A DNA stretch of 64,000 bases, taken from NCBI RefSeq assembly GCF_024979235.1, contig NZ_JANLCM010000001.1, positions 62,001 to 126,000 of the forward strand, read 5' to 3'. Both the position numbers and the translations under genes were made by a program. Below are positions 16,760 to 25,276 of the stretch, piece by piece (within the stretch, counting starts at the first letter, position 1; the number at the start of each line of letters is the position of its first letter). The stretch is from Herbiconiux aconitum (GTDB lineage Bacteria > Actinomycetota > Actinomycetes > Actinomycetales > Microbacteriaceae). The notes beneath the pieces were generated by a model that saw nothing but the letters and a program-made list of their open reading frames with translations, ran no database searches and was not told the origin of the DNA.

Positions 16760-18013
16760 TCAGACGCCCGGAGCCGCCAAGAACACCGTGCCGGCGCCCG
16801 TGGCGGTGAGCTCGCCCTCCTGCGGGGTCACGAAAACCGAGTCGCCTCGCCCGAGCGTGATCGAGCCGGTGCCCCCCGAGAGCGTCACCGAACCGTCGAT
16901 GCAGATCGCGATCGCAGCACCGCGCGGCGGGTAGGCGACGGAGGAGACCGCGTCTCCCACGTCGATCCGTGCGAGCACGAAGTCGTTCACATCGGGCTGG
17001 AAGAGCTGCAACCCGGGCACGGGCGACGTGGGCGAAAGGAACGGCACCGGCAGCGAGTCGAAGTCGAGCACCTGGAGCAGCTCCGGCACGTCGACGTGCT
17101 TGGGCGTCAAGCCGCCGCGCAGCACGTTGTCCGACGCGGCCATCAGCTCGACGCCGACGCCACGGAGGTAGGCGTGCACGTTGCCGGCAGGCAGGTAGAG
17201 CGCCTGCCCGGCCGTGAGCCGGACCCGGTTGAGCAGGATGGAGATGACGATGCCCGGGTCGCCCGGATATTCCTCGTTCAGCTGCACCACGGTCTCGAGC
17301 GACGGCGTGTAGGGGTCGGTGAGGTGCGCATGCGCCGGGTGCAGCGCCTTCTCGGTGGTGCGCACCAGGTGGCCGATCAGCGCCTCGACCTCGGGGCCGC
17401 CACCGAGGAGCCACTCCACCACCGACTTCAGCACCTCGGCGTCGGTCTCGTGCTCGGTCAGCGAGTCTTCGAGCAGGTGCACCATCGGGCCGTAGAGCTC
17501 CCAGCGCGGCGCGGTCTGCGATCCGTCGATCATCACGAGCAGATCGACGATCTCCCGCACCTCGGCGAGCGGCCGGAATCCGCACAGGGCGTCGAAGGTG
17601 GGGCTGAGCGCCACGATGATCTCGGGTTTGTGCAGCGCATCCTTGTAGTTGCGGTTCGAGGCTTCGAGCGGCACACCGGCCGCGTTCTCGCGCTCGTAGC
17701 CCTCCCGGGCGCGCTCGAGCGTCGGATGCGCCTGCAACGAGAGCGGATGCGCAGCCGCCAGGATCTTCAGCAGGAACGGCAGCGTCTCACCCTTGCCGAG
17801 GGCCGCCGCCGGGTCGGCGGCGATCCAGGCGGCGAGGTCGCCCGCGCCGCCGGTGAGCACAGGATCGAGCACGCGGCTCGGGCTTCCCGGGTGCGCGCCG
17901 AGCCAGAGCTCGGCCTGCGGTTCGCCGGTCTCGGGCGTGCCGAGCAGCTCCGGGATGGCGGTGGTGGAACCCCAGGCGTAGTCGCGGGGCGTGTTGACGA
18001 TCGATACGAACAT
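16760..18013 (-). CDS. manA: Mannose-6-phosphate isomerase, class I
   Basis: This is a zinc enzyme interconverting fructose 6-phosphate and mannose 6-phosphate, the entry to GDP-mannose and mannosylated wall glycans. It has 417 residues, with a cupin-type fold. Zinc ligands are visible as Gln94 and His96 in SLQAHPT, Glu131 in LHKPEI and His280 in PAGNVHAYLRG; the active-site stretch DNVLRGGLTPKHVD follows. The first residues MFVSIVNTPRDYAWGSTTAI match the family start. It is a single-gene unit, divergent from the acyl-CoA dehydrogenase. Its product could feed the polyprenyl-phosphate-mannose branch encoded further right, which is inference. Confidence 0.97.
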   Translation of the reverse strand: MFVSIVNTPRDYAWGSTTAIPELLGTPETGEPQAELWLGAHPGSPSRVLDPVLTGGAGDLAAWIAADPAAALGKGETLPFLLKILAAAHPLSLQAHPTLERAREGYERENAAGVPLEASNRNYKDALHKPEIIVALSPTFDALCGFRPLAEVREIVDLLVMIDGSQTAPRWELYGPMVHLLEDSLTEHETDAEVLKSVVEWLLGGGPEVEALIGHLVRTTEKALHPAHAHLTDPYTPSLETVVQLNEEYPGDPGIVISILLNRVRLTAGQALYLPAGNVHAYLRGVGVELMAASDNVLRGGLTPKHVDVPELLQVLDFDSLPVPFLSPTSPVPGLQLFQPDVNDFVLARIDVGDAVSSVAYPPRGAAIAICIDGSVTLSGGTGSITLGRGDSVFVTPQEGELTATGAGTVFLAAPGV

Positions 18014-18142
18014 TGACCTGGTCTCATTCTCGCGGCCGGGGCTCCGGCGCCGATTATCACCGACCTACAAGCGTCGAGTCTCGCGACTTCGGCCGGTTAG
18101 ACAAAACTACCAAGCAGCGCTGCCGCAGAAGACACCCCCGGC

Positions 18143-18148
18143 TAGGCT
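18143..18148 (+). promoter_or_regulatory. -10 hexamer TAGGCT for the acyl-CoA dehydrogenase gene
   Basis: TAGGCT lies 39 bases before the ATG at 18188, leaving a leader that contains ACGGAG just before the start codon. No convincing -35 is seen. Confidence 0.35.
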
Positions 18149-18187
18149 CTGCTCGCCGCATCCCCGAACACACGCAACGGAGCATCC

Positions 18188-19366
18188 ATGACTTTCGAGC
18201 CCCTCGCCAGCGACTTCTACGGCTACGAGAACCTCCTCACCGACCAGGAGCGCGAGGCGTTGGCGCAGCTGCGCGACTACCTCGCCGCGGAGGTCAAGCC
18301 GATCGTCAACGAGCACTGGGAGAAGGCGACCTTCCCGCACGAGATCGTGAAGGGCCTGGCCGACCGCGGCGTCTACAGCTTCGCCTGGGAGGAGACGAAG
18401 CCGTTCGAGAACTCGGCCGTCTTCCGCGGCTTCGTGGCGCTGGAGCTCGCCCGCGTCGACGCATCCGTCGCCACCTTGGTGGGCGTGCAGAACGGGCTCG
18501 CGATGGGCGCGATCAGCGTCACCGGATCGCCCGAGCAGCGCGCCGAGTGGTTGCCGAAGATGGCCCGCGGCGAGGTGGTGGGTGCGTTCGGCCTCACCGA
18601 ACCGCAGTCCGGCTCCGACTCGGCCCAGGGCCTCCGCACGATCGCCACACGCGACGGCGACGAGTGGGTTCTGAACGGCTCGAAGCGCTGGATCGGCAAC
18701 GCCACTTTCGGCGACATCACGGTGATCTGGGCGAAGGATGCCGCCGATGGACAGGTCAAGGGCTTCATCGTGCCCACCGACACCCCTGGCTACACCGCCA
18801 CGAAGATCGAGGGCAAGCAGAGCCTGCGTATCGTGCAGAACGCCGACATCACCCTCGAAGACGTGCGCGTGCCGGAGAGCCTGAGGCTGCAGAATGCGAA
18901 CTCCTTCCGCGACACCGCGAAGGTGCTGCGGCTCACCCGCGCCGAGGTGGCCTGGGCCTCCGTGGGCAACTCGGTGGGCGCCTACGAGGCGGCGTTGCAC
19001 TACACGAAGGAGCGCGTGCAGTTCGGCAAGCCGATCGCGAGCCACCAGCTGATCCAAGACCTGCTGGTGAAGAGCATCGGCAACATCACGGCGAGCCTCG
19101 GCATGGTGGTGCGCGTGTCGCAGATGCTCGACGAGGGCACGCAGCGCGACGAGCACTCGGCCCTCGCCAAGGCCTACACGACGGCCCGGATGCGCGAGAC
19201 CGTCGCCTGGTGCCGCGAGGCGCTCGGCGGCAACGGCATCGTGCTGGAATACGACGTCGCCCGCCACTTCGCCGACGCCGAGGCGCTGTACTCCTACGAA
19301 GGCACGCGGGAGATGAACACCCTGATCGTCGGACGCAGCATCACGGGGCTCGCCGCTTTCGTGTGA
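18188..19366 (+). CDS. Acyl-CoA dehydrogenase family protein (glutaryl-CoA dehydrogenase-like)
   Basis: This is an FAD-dependent dehydrogenase that would oxidise an acyl-CoA at the alpha-beta bond and pass electrons to electron-transfer flavoprotein. It has 392 residues, the family length. It has the FAD/substrate segments GAFGLTEPQSGSD and WVLNGSKRWIGNA, the Arg-containing RVQFGKPIASHQLIQ and the C-terminal SYEGTREMNTLIVGR, whose glutamate is in the position of the catalytic base of the glutaryl-CoA dehydrogenase group. The substrate is not provable from sequence. It stands alone, just left of the glycan region, with no sign of a fatty-acid operon. Confidence 0.92.
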   Translation: MTFEPLASDFYGYENLLTDQEREALAQLRDYLAAEVKPIVNEHWEKATFPHEIVKGLADRGVYSFAWEETKPFENSAVFRGFVALELARVDASVATLVGVQNGLAMGAISVTGSPEQRAEWLPKMARGEVVGAFGLTEPQSGSDSAQGLRTIATRDGDEWVLNGSKRWIGNATFGDITVIWAKDAADGQVKGFIVPTDTPGYTATKIEGKQSLRIVQNADITLEDVRVPESLRLQNANSFRDTAKVLRLTRAEVAWASVGNSVGAYEAALHYTKERVQFGKPIASHQLIQDLLVKSIGNITASLGMVVRVSQMLDEGTQRDEHSALAKAYTTARMRETVAWCREALGGNGIVLEYDVARHFADAEALYSYEGTREMNTLIVGRSITGLAAFV

Positions 19367-19418
19367 TGTGATCCCGGATGCGCCCCGCCGCATCCGGGAC
19401 GCCCCGTTCACCCCTAGG

Positions 19419-19424
19419 TAGGAT
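19419..19424 (+). promoter_or_regulatory. -10 hexamer TAGGAT, leaderless start
   Basis: TAGGAT ends seven bases before the ATG at 19432 and heads the O-antigen-ligase-like operon. Confidence 0.45.
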
Positions 19425-19431
19425 CGACCCC

Positions 19432-20823
19432 ATGCGCTATCCGACCGACGCCGCCGCCCGGTCGCTGTCCCTGCTCATCCTCTTCACGCTGTTCGCGGGC
19501 GATTTCTGGCGCAATCTCCTCGGCTGGGGTGGTTACCTCGGGCTGGTGGGCGCGATCACCGTGGTGGTCGCGGTCGTGATGACCCGTCGACGCCTGTGGT
19601 CGAAGCTCGCCATCTGGCGACTCCCCCGCACCCTGGTGCTGTTCGGGCTGCTCGCCGTGGTGTCGGTCGCCTGGTCGTTCTATCCCGGCGCCACCGTGCT
19701 CGGCATCCTGGCGCAGGCCGCCACCACCCTCGCCGCACTCTTTCTCTGCACGGCTCTCAGCTGGCCGCAACTGATCGCCGCCCTCTCGAGCGCCTTCACC
19801 TGGATCCTCGGCCTCTCGGTGCTGTTCGAATTGATCGTCGCGCTCTTCGTGCGCGCGCCGGTGCTGCCGTTCTGGACCGATTACGGCGATGCCACCGTGC
19901 CGAAGGCGTTCTACTGGTCGCAAGATCTGCTGTTCTCGGGCGGCCCGATCCAGGGCATCGTGGGCAACCGCAACATCCTCGCCTTCGTGGCCCTGCTCGC
20001 CCTGATCACGGTGGGCGTGCAACTGGCGCAGAAGCTCCGCCGGCGGGGCAGCGCCATCCTGTGGCTCGTCGTGGCGGTCGCCGTGCTCGCCCTCACCCGT
20101 TCGGCCACCGCCATCGGTGCTCTCCTCATCACGGCAGCCATGTTCGGCGTGCTCCTCCTCGCCCGTCGGGTGGGGCCGGGCCGACGGATGTGGGTGCTCG
20201 CCGGGGTCGCGGTCGTCACGTCGCTGGCGATCGTCGCCGTCAACGCGTTCTGGCAGCAGATCCTCGCGGTCTTCGGCAAGTCCGACGATCTCACCGGGCG
20301 GTTGGACATCTGGAACGCCGTCGCGGGCCTCGCCGCCCAGCGCCCCGCCTTCGGCTGGGGCTGGGTGAGTTACTGGGCGCCCTGGGTCGAACCGTTCAAC
20401 GGCCTCGCGGTGCGCAACGGCGTCACCTATCTGCAAGCGCACGACGCCTGGCTCGACGTGTGGTTCCAGCTCGGATTCGTGGGCCTAGTGCTCTTCATCG
20501 GCCTGGTGCTGGCCACCTGGTACCGCAGCTGGTGGTTCGCCGTCGACCGCCCCCTCGACTCCCTGGGTCTGCCGATCGCGCGGGTTCCGTTGACGCTCGC
20601 CCCGGCCCTGCTGCTGACGGCCATGATCGCCCAGAGCTTCGTGGAGAGCCGAATGCTCGTCGAGGGCGGGTGGGCTCTGCTGGTCGTGTTCGCGGTGAAG
20701 TCCAAACTCGACCACAGCGCCGTCTCGATCGACCTCGCCAACGGATCGGCACGCGCGAACGCGCTCCCGTCGCGCTCGGCCCGAACGGCCCGCGCGGCCC
20801 GGACGGCGGCCTCCCGCCGATGA
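19432..20823 (+). CDS. O-antigen ligase/polymerase-like membrane protein (first of tandem pair)
   Basis: This is an integral membrane protein of 463 residues with about eleven membrane segments and the O-antigen ligase/Wzy-type pattern: a long extracytoplasmic loop with GRLDIWNAVAGL and GWGWVSYWAPWV near residues 280-320, followed by HDAWLDVWFQLG. Such proteins join or polymerise undecaprenyl-linked oligosaccharides outside the membrane. In a Gram-positive cell the acceptor would be a wall glycan. The start at 19432 follows a -10 hexamer at leaderless distance. Its stop overlaps the next, paralogous gene as ATGA, so the two are coupled. Confidence 0.85.
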   Translation: MRYPTDAAARSLSLLILFTLFAGDFWRNLLGWGGYLGLVGAITVVVAVVMTRRRLWSKLAIWRLPRTLVLFGLLAVVSVAWSFYPGATVLGILAQAATTLAALFLCTALSWPQLIAALSSAFTWILGLSVLFELIVALFVRAPVLPFWTDYGDATVPKAFYWSQDLLFSGGPIQGIVGNRNILAFVALLALITVGVQLAQKLRRRGSAILWLVVAVAVLALTRSATAIGALLITAAMFGVLLLARRVGPGRRMWVLAGVAVVTSLAIVAVNAFWQQILAVFGKSDDLTGRLDIWNAVAGLAAQRPAFGWGWVSYWAPWVEPFNGLAVRNGVTYLQAHDAWLDVWFQLGFVGLVLFIGLVLATWYRSWWFAVDRPLDSLGLPIARVPLTLAPALLLTAMIAQSFVESRMLVEGGWALLVVFAVKSKLDHSAVSIDLANGSARANALPSRSARTARAARTAASRR

Positions 20824-22136
20824 CGGCTCTGCCGAATCACCGCAGCACGAAGGCGGCACGGGTCGTCGAGTTCTTCGGCGACACCCGCTTCGTCAAGGCG
20901 CTCACCCTGGCCATCCTGGCCACCGGTTTCCTGTCGTTCCTCATCCGCTCGACCCTCGGCTGGCCGGGACTGATCGGAATCGTCTCCCTCCTCGTCGTGC
21001 TCGCCGGGTTGTCGTTCGCCGGCCGCTGGCACGAGCTCGACTGGCACGGACTGCTGCCGATCTCGCTCCTCATCTTCTTGGCCTGGTGCTTGATCACCCT
21101 GGTCTGGAGCAAATACCTGCCGTCGACGTTCAACGGTCTGGCCTACCTCTTCGGCTACGCCTTCCTCGGGGTCTACATCGCGGTCGTGCGCGACCTCATC
21201 CAGATCGTGCGCGCGGTCGGCGACGTGCTGCGGGTGGTGCTGAGCGTGTCGCTCGTGCTCGAGATCGTTTCCGGCGTGCTGCTCGACGTGCCGATCCGAT
21301 TCCTCGGCATCACCGGAGCGCTCCCGCTCGGCGGCCCGATCCAGGGCGTACTCGGCACCCGCAACGCCCTCGGCTTCGTCGCCCTGATCGCGGTCGTCAC
21401 CTTCGCGATCGAATTCGCCACCCGGTCGATCCGCCGAGGCACCGGCATCTACAGCCTCGCGATCGCGGGCGTCGCCGTGGTGCTCGCTGGATCGCCGGTG
21501 ACTTTCGGGGTCACGATCGTGACCGGCCTCGCCACGCTGATCCTGCTCGGCCTGCGCCGCGCAGCGCCCGAGACCCGGCGCGGCTGGCACTTCATCCTGC
21601 TCGCTCTGTCGCTGTTCGCGCTGCTGCTCGCTTTCCTCCTGCGCGGCCGCATCCTCGAAGTGCTCTCGACCCGGCGCGAGTTCACCTACCGGCTCGAGAT
21701 CTGGCGCGAGCTCTGGCGGCTGATCGAGTTGAACCCGCTCGAAGGCTGGGGCTGGGCCGGGTTCTGGCGGCCGAACGTGTCGCCGTTCTTCGCCCTCGAC
21801 ATCATCGGCAACCGATCGCACACCTCGGCCCTCAACGCGTTCGTCGACGTCTACTTCCAGACCGGGCTGATCGGCTTCGTGATCTTCGTGGGGTTCGTCG
21901 GACTCACCTTCGGGCGCGCCTGGGTGCTCGCCGCGTCGAAGAAGAGCATCGTCTTCCTCTGGACAGCACTGGTGCTCGTCGTGCTGATCGCCACTTCGAT
22001 GGCCGAGAGTTTCGTGCTGGTGGAGTACGGCTGGCTGCTGCTCGTGATCTGCTCGGTCAAGGCCGCCCGCGATCTGAGCTGGCGCGGCCGGTTGAGGCGC
22101 GCCGACGAACCGCCGCCGGTGGTGGGCACCGCATGA
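20820..22136 (+). CDS. O-antigen ligase/polymerase-like membrane protein (second of tandem pair)
   Basis: This polytopic protein of 438 residues is clearly a paralogue of the preceding gene. It shares GGPIQGVLGTRNALGFVAL with GGPIQGIVGNRNILAFVAL, and the ligase loop reads YRLEIWRELWRL, then GWGWAGFWRPNV and NAFVDVYFQTGLIGF. The ATG overlaps the upstream stop and its own stop overlaps the next glycosyltransferase start as ATGA, making a tightly coupled three-gene set. The two paralogues may handle different linkages or act as polymerase and ligase; this is inference. Confidence 0.85.
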   Translation: MTALPNHRSTKAARVVEFFGDTRFVKALTLAILATGFLSFLIRSTLGWPGLIGIVSLLVVLAGLSFAGRWHELDWHGLLPISLLIFLAWCLITLVWSKYLPSTFNGLAYLFGYAFLGVYIAVVRDLIQIVRAVGDVLRVVLSVSLVLEIVSGVLLDVPIRFLGITGALPLGGPIQGVLGTRNALGFVALIAVVTFAIEFATRSIRRGTGIYSLAIAGVAVVLAGSPVTFGVTIVTGLATLILLGLRRAAPETRRGWHFILLALSLFALLLAFLLRGRILEVLSTRREFTYRLEIWRELWRLIELNPLEGWGWAGFWRPNVSPFFALDIIGNRSHTSALNAFVDVYFQTGLIGFVIFVGFVGLTFGRAWVLAASKKSIVFLWTALVLVVLIATSMAESFVLVEYGWLLLVICSVKAARDLSWRGRLRRADEPPPVVGTA

Positions 22137-23017
22137 CGCTCGACATCATGATGCCGTTCTACGGCCGATTCGATCATTTCCGCGAGGCGGTGCAGAGCGT
22201 GCTCGCCCAGCGCGATCCCGACTGGCGGCTTGTCATCGTCGATGACGTCTATCCCGATCCAGCGCCGGGCGAGTGGGCGGCCGCCATCGACGATCCGCGC
22301 GTGCACTACCGGCGTAACGCGACGAACCTGGGTGTCGGCGGAAACTTCCGCGAGTGCGTGCGGCTGATCGAGAACGATCGGGCAGTGCTGATGGGTTGCG
22401 ACGACCGGATGCACCCGGAGTACGTCGGGCGGGTGCGCGACCTGGTGCTCACGCATCCGGATGCCTCGATCGTGCAGCCCGGCGTCGAGGTGATCGACTC
22501 CGAGGGCGCCGTGCACCATCCGCTCGCCGACCGCGTGAAGGGCCTGCTGCGCTTCGGCGGCCACGGGCCACGCAGCTACGGTGGCGAGAAGCTCGCGGCA
22601 AGCCTCCTGCGGGGCAACTGGGCGTACTTTCCGTCGATCGCCTGGCGCGCCGACGACCTCCGCCGTTTCGGCTTCCGGCCGGGCTTCGAGGTGGTGCAGG
22701 ATCTCGATCTGATGCTCGAGATCATCATGCACGGCGGCTCGATGCTGCTCGACGACGAGGTCGTGTTCTCCTACCGCCGGCACGCCGGGAGCGTCTCCGC
22801 CCTGACCGGCCCCGACGGCGCGAAGTTCGCCGAGGAACGCCGCCTCTTCGACGAGACGGCGACCCGGATGCGCGCCCTCGGCTGGCCGAAGGCCGCCCGC
22901 GCCGCACGCCACCACCTCACCTCGCGGCTGAACGCCCTGAGCGAGCTGCCCGCTGCCCTGCGCGCGCACGATCCGGCAGGCCGCCGAGCCCTCCTGCACC
23001 ACGCCTTCGCCCGCTGA
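22133..23017 (+). CDS. Glycosyltransferase family 2 protein
   Basis: This is a cytoplasmic-side GT-A glycosyltransferase of 294 residues. It has the N-terminal LDIMMPFYGRFDHFREAVQS and VIVDDVYPDP, the nucleotide-sugar site stretch AVLMGCDDRMHPEY near residues 83-96, and FEVVQDLDLMLEIIMHGGSM further on. The sugar donor and acceptor are unknown. The start overlaps the stop of the second ligase-like gene, so it probably extends the same glycan. The following 80-base convergent gap contains a 73-bp inverted-end repeat. Confidence 0.88.
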   Translation: MTLDIMMPFYGRFDHFREAVQSVLAQRDPDWRLVIVDDVYPDPAPGEWAAAIDDPRVHYRRNATNLGVGGNFRECVRLIENDRAVLMGCDDRMHPEYVGRVRDLVLTHPDASIVQPGVEVIDSEGAVHHPLADRVKGLLRFGGHGPRSYGGEKLAASLLRGNWAYFPSIAWRADDLRRFGFRPGFEVVQDLDLMLEIIMHGGSMLLDDEVVFSYRRHAGSVSALTGPDGAKFAEERRLFDETATRMRALGWPKAARAARHHLTSRLNALSELPAALRAHDPAGRRALLHHAFAR

Positions 23018-23021
23018 CCCG

Positions 23022-23094
23022 GGAGTTCTCCAAGCGTGGCGTTGACCGCGGAGCCCTGGATGCCCGGTGGCCGTCTCGTTTGGAGAAGTCCGGC
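23022..23094. repeat. 73-bp inverted-end repeat, copy 2
   Basis: GGAGTTCTCCAAGCG at the left and CGTTTGGAGAAGTCC at the right are near-perfect inverted repeats. The element fills almost the whole gap between two convergent glycosyltransferase genes (stops at 23017 and 23098). The same element, of equal length, lies upstream of the DUF58 gene at 2515-2587. It could act as a bidirectional terminator or be a miniature mobile repeat. Confidence 0.75.
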
Positions 23095-23097
23095 GCT

Positions 23098-23886
23098 TCA
23101 GGCGCGGCGGGCGGCTCGGATGGCGGCGCGCGCCGCCACCGTGCGACGGTAGGCCTCCGCGATGAGGCGCACGAACATCCAGCGCGCCCGCAGGATGACC
23201 AGGGGGGCCCGGATGCCGAGCGGCGTCTGGTTCGTGTCGTGCAGCCGCCGCTCCACAACCACCTGGTCGAGGTGACGGATGCTCCGCCGCACGTTGCCCG
23301 TGATCGCGATCCACACGTCGTGCGACTCCCTGACGTAGGTCGGGATCGGCAGGATGCCGCCCTCGATCGCCTCCCGCCGGAATCCCATCGCGCAGCCGAA
23401 GTAGGGGCGGTAGCCGATCATGATCGCGAAGAGGTTCGCGAGGTGGTTGCGCGACTGCTGCGAGCGCAGCGGCGGGTACCAGAGCCGCGCTCCGGCGCGC
23501 CCGAGGATGGAGTGGTTGCCGGCCACCACGAGCGAGTGGCCGAGCCCGGCGATCATCGCTTCGTGCCGCCCCGGCGTCCACACGTCGTCCTGATCGGAGA
23601 GGAAGACGTAGCGGCCGCGTGCCCGGCGGATGGCAGCCTCGAACGCCCGCACGTACCCGACGTTCTCGTTGGTGCGCGTGAGGAAGACGCGCGACTCCCC
23701 GAGGCGGTCGATCGTCGCCACGATCACCGCGACCGTGTCGTCGGGCGAGCAGTCGTCGACGATCACGAGTTCGTCGTCGGGACCGAGTTGGGCCACGATC
23801 GACTCGATCTGCTCGGCGACGTAGGCGGAGCCGCGATAGGTGGCCATGCAGACGCTGGCCCGGATGCCCGTGCTCGTGTCGCTCAT
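23098..23886 (-). CDS. Glycosyltransferase family 2 protein (rhamnosyltransferase-like)
   Basis: This is a GT-A glycosyltransferase of 262 residues. It has RASVCMATYRGSAYVAEQIE and VIVDDCSPDDT at the N-terminus, the donor-site motif YVFLSDQDDVWTPGR near residues 94-108, and FGCAMGFRREAIEGG. The SDQDDVW pattern is typical of the rhamnosyl/galactosyl transferases of wall polysaccharides. The ATG at 23886 has a strong GGGAGGA upstream and overlaps the end of the flippase-like gene by 4 bases, so the two are coupled. The actual sugar is not known. Confidence 0.9.
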   Translation of the reverse strand: MSDTSTGIRASVCMATYRGSAYVAEQIESIVAQLGPDDELVIVDDCSPDDTVAVIVATIDRLGESRVFLTRTNENVGYVRAFEAAIRRARGRYVFLSDQDDVWTPGRHEAMIAGLGHSLVVAGNHSILGRAGARLWYPPLRSQQSRNHLANLFAIMIGYRPYFGCAMGFRREAIEGGILPIPTYVRESHDVWIAITGNVRRSIRHLDQVVVERRLHDTNQTPLGIRAPLVILRARWMFVRLIAEAYRRTVAARAAIRAARRA

Positions 23887-25220
23887 GCCAGTCCTCCCGC
23901 GGTCGCCGGCGGCGTGCTGTCGTTCTCCTCCGACGATATTCCCCGAGCGGGTCGCAAGGCCAGGAAGTGCACGACGAGGCCGGCGATCGGCCCGATCACG
24001 AGGCTCAGCACGGCGCGCACCTCGATGTCGAGTCCGAGGGGCAGCAACAGGATCACGATGGCGAGCACCGTGGCCGCGATCCAGCCGAAGGAGAAGGAGC
24101 GGTGCTTGTCGACGGCCAGACAGAGGGCACCGGTGAGGGTGATGAGGGCGAGCATCCCGGCGCCCACCACGAGCCCGGCGATGGCCCAGGGGCCCACGAC
24201 GTAGTCCGGTCCGTAGAACACGGTGAGCAACCACGGACCGAGCAACCCGCCGAGCACCGCACCCAGCACCGTGATGAGCGCGAGCAGCCGCACGATCGGC
24301 ACCAGGGTGCGGAAGCCGGCCGAGCGGTTGTTCACGAAGTGCGCGATGGCTACGCCCTGGTAGGCGTTGAGCGGGATGAGCAAGGGCGCGCGGGTGAGGG
24401 TGATGGCCGCCAGGAGGGGCGTTGCCAGGAGATACGCCTCCGGGCTCGAGGTGAGGCTCAGGATGACCGGGAACCCGACCACCAGCACGGCGCTCGATCC
24501 GGACGCGAGTGACGCATGCCCGACCCGCTTGAGGAAGCTGCCGAGCGGTGCATCGGCGCGCGCCCGGGCGGCGGAACGCAGGGTCGGCGAGAAGAGCAAT
24601 CCGATCAGCCAGGCGACCGTCGAGACGCTCGCGGCCACCGCGAATCCCGCGACGCTCGCCGCCACGATGGCGACCACCACGACGAGCAGGATGCGCAGCA
24701 GCGAGTCGCCGATGACGAGTCGCACGTAGGTGGGCCACTGCAACCTCCCGCCGAGGATGCCGACGATCGTGGCGTGCCCGGAGTAGAGCGCCACCGCGCA
24801 GCTGAGCGGCAGGGCGAGGTACGCGTATTCGTGCAGCAGCACGGGCGCCCACCAGAAGCTCGTGGCCCAGAGCAGAACGCCGATCGCGACGCCCACCGCG
24901 AGGCCGACCGGCACCATCCGGGGCTCGCGGCGTTCACCCGCCGGCACCGAGCTGCGATCGCTCACGTGCACCGCGCGGGTGGTCTCCGAGGAGAGGCCGC
25001 CCAGGATGCCGAACCAGGCGAACAGGAACGACCAGAAGGTCAGGAAGAGGGTGGCCTGGGGCTTGTCGAGCACATTCGGCACGATCAGGATGACCGCGAA
25101 CCCGACCGCCGCCGAGATCAGCGACGCGGCACCGACGCCGATGAAGGAGCGCCGGCCGATCGTGGGCACTCGCGCCCCGGTCTCGTGGCCCGGCTGTGTC
25201 TCCGAGCTCGAATCGGTCAT
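23883..25220 (-). CDS. Polysaccharide flippase-like (Wzx/MATE-like) membrane protein
   Basis: This integral membrane protein of 445 residues has about twelve to fourteen hydrophobic segments and few charged loops, beginning with RRSFIGVGAASLISAAVGFA. The layout resembles polysaccharide-biosynthesis flippases that turn lipid-linked sugars to the outer face. No single diagnostic motif is seen, so the call rests on topology and neighbours (a coupled glycosyltransferase, and ligase-like proteins nearby). The ATG at 25220 is preferred because TACTAT lies 11 bases upstream; an ATG three codons earlier is also in frame. Confidence 0.75.
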   Translation of the reverse strand: MTDSSSETQPGHETGARVPTIGRRSFIGVGAASLISAAVGFAVILIVPNVLDKPQATLFLTFWSFLFAWFGILGGLSSETTRAVHVSDRSSVPAGERREPRMVPVGLAVGVAIGVLLWATSFWWAPVLLHEYAYLALPLSCAVALYSGHATIVGILGGRLQWPTYVRLVIGDSLLRILLVVVVAIVAASVAGFAVAASVSTVAWLIGLLFSPTLRSAARARADAPLGSFLKRVGHASLASGSSAVLVVGFPVILSLTSSPEAYLLATPLLAAITLTRAPLLIPLNAYQGVAIAHFVNNRSAGFRTLVPIVRLLALITVLGAVLGGLLGPWLLTVFYGPDYVVGPWAIAGLVVGAGMLALITLTGALCLAVDKHRSFSFGWIAATVLAIVILLLPLGLDIEVRAVLSLVIGPIAGLVVHFLALRPARGISSEENDSTPPATAGGLA

Positions 25221-25231
25221 GGAGTGCAAGC

Positions 25232-25237
25232 ATAGTA
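25232..25237 (-). promoter_or_regulatory. -10 hexamer TACTAT for the flippase-like gene
   Basis: On the minus strand TACTAT ends 11 bases before the ATG at 25220, so the leader would be only a few bases long. It lies in the gap to the divergent glycosyltransferase at 25277. Confidence 0.4.
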
Positions 25238-25276
25238 GTCGCTCCCGAGGAAGCTCCGAGGGGTGGAGAGGTGCCC

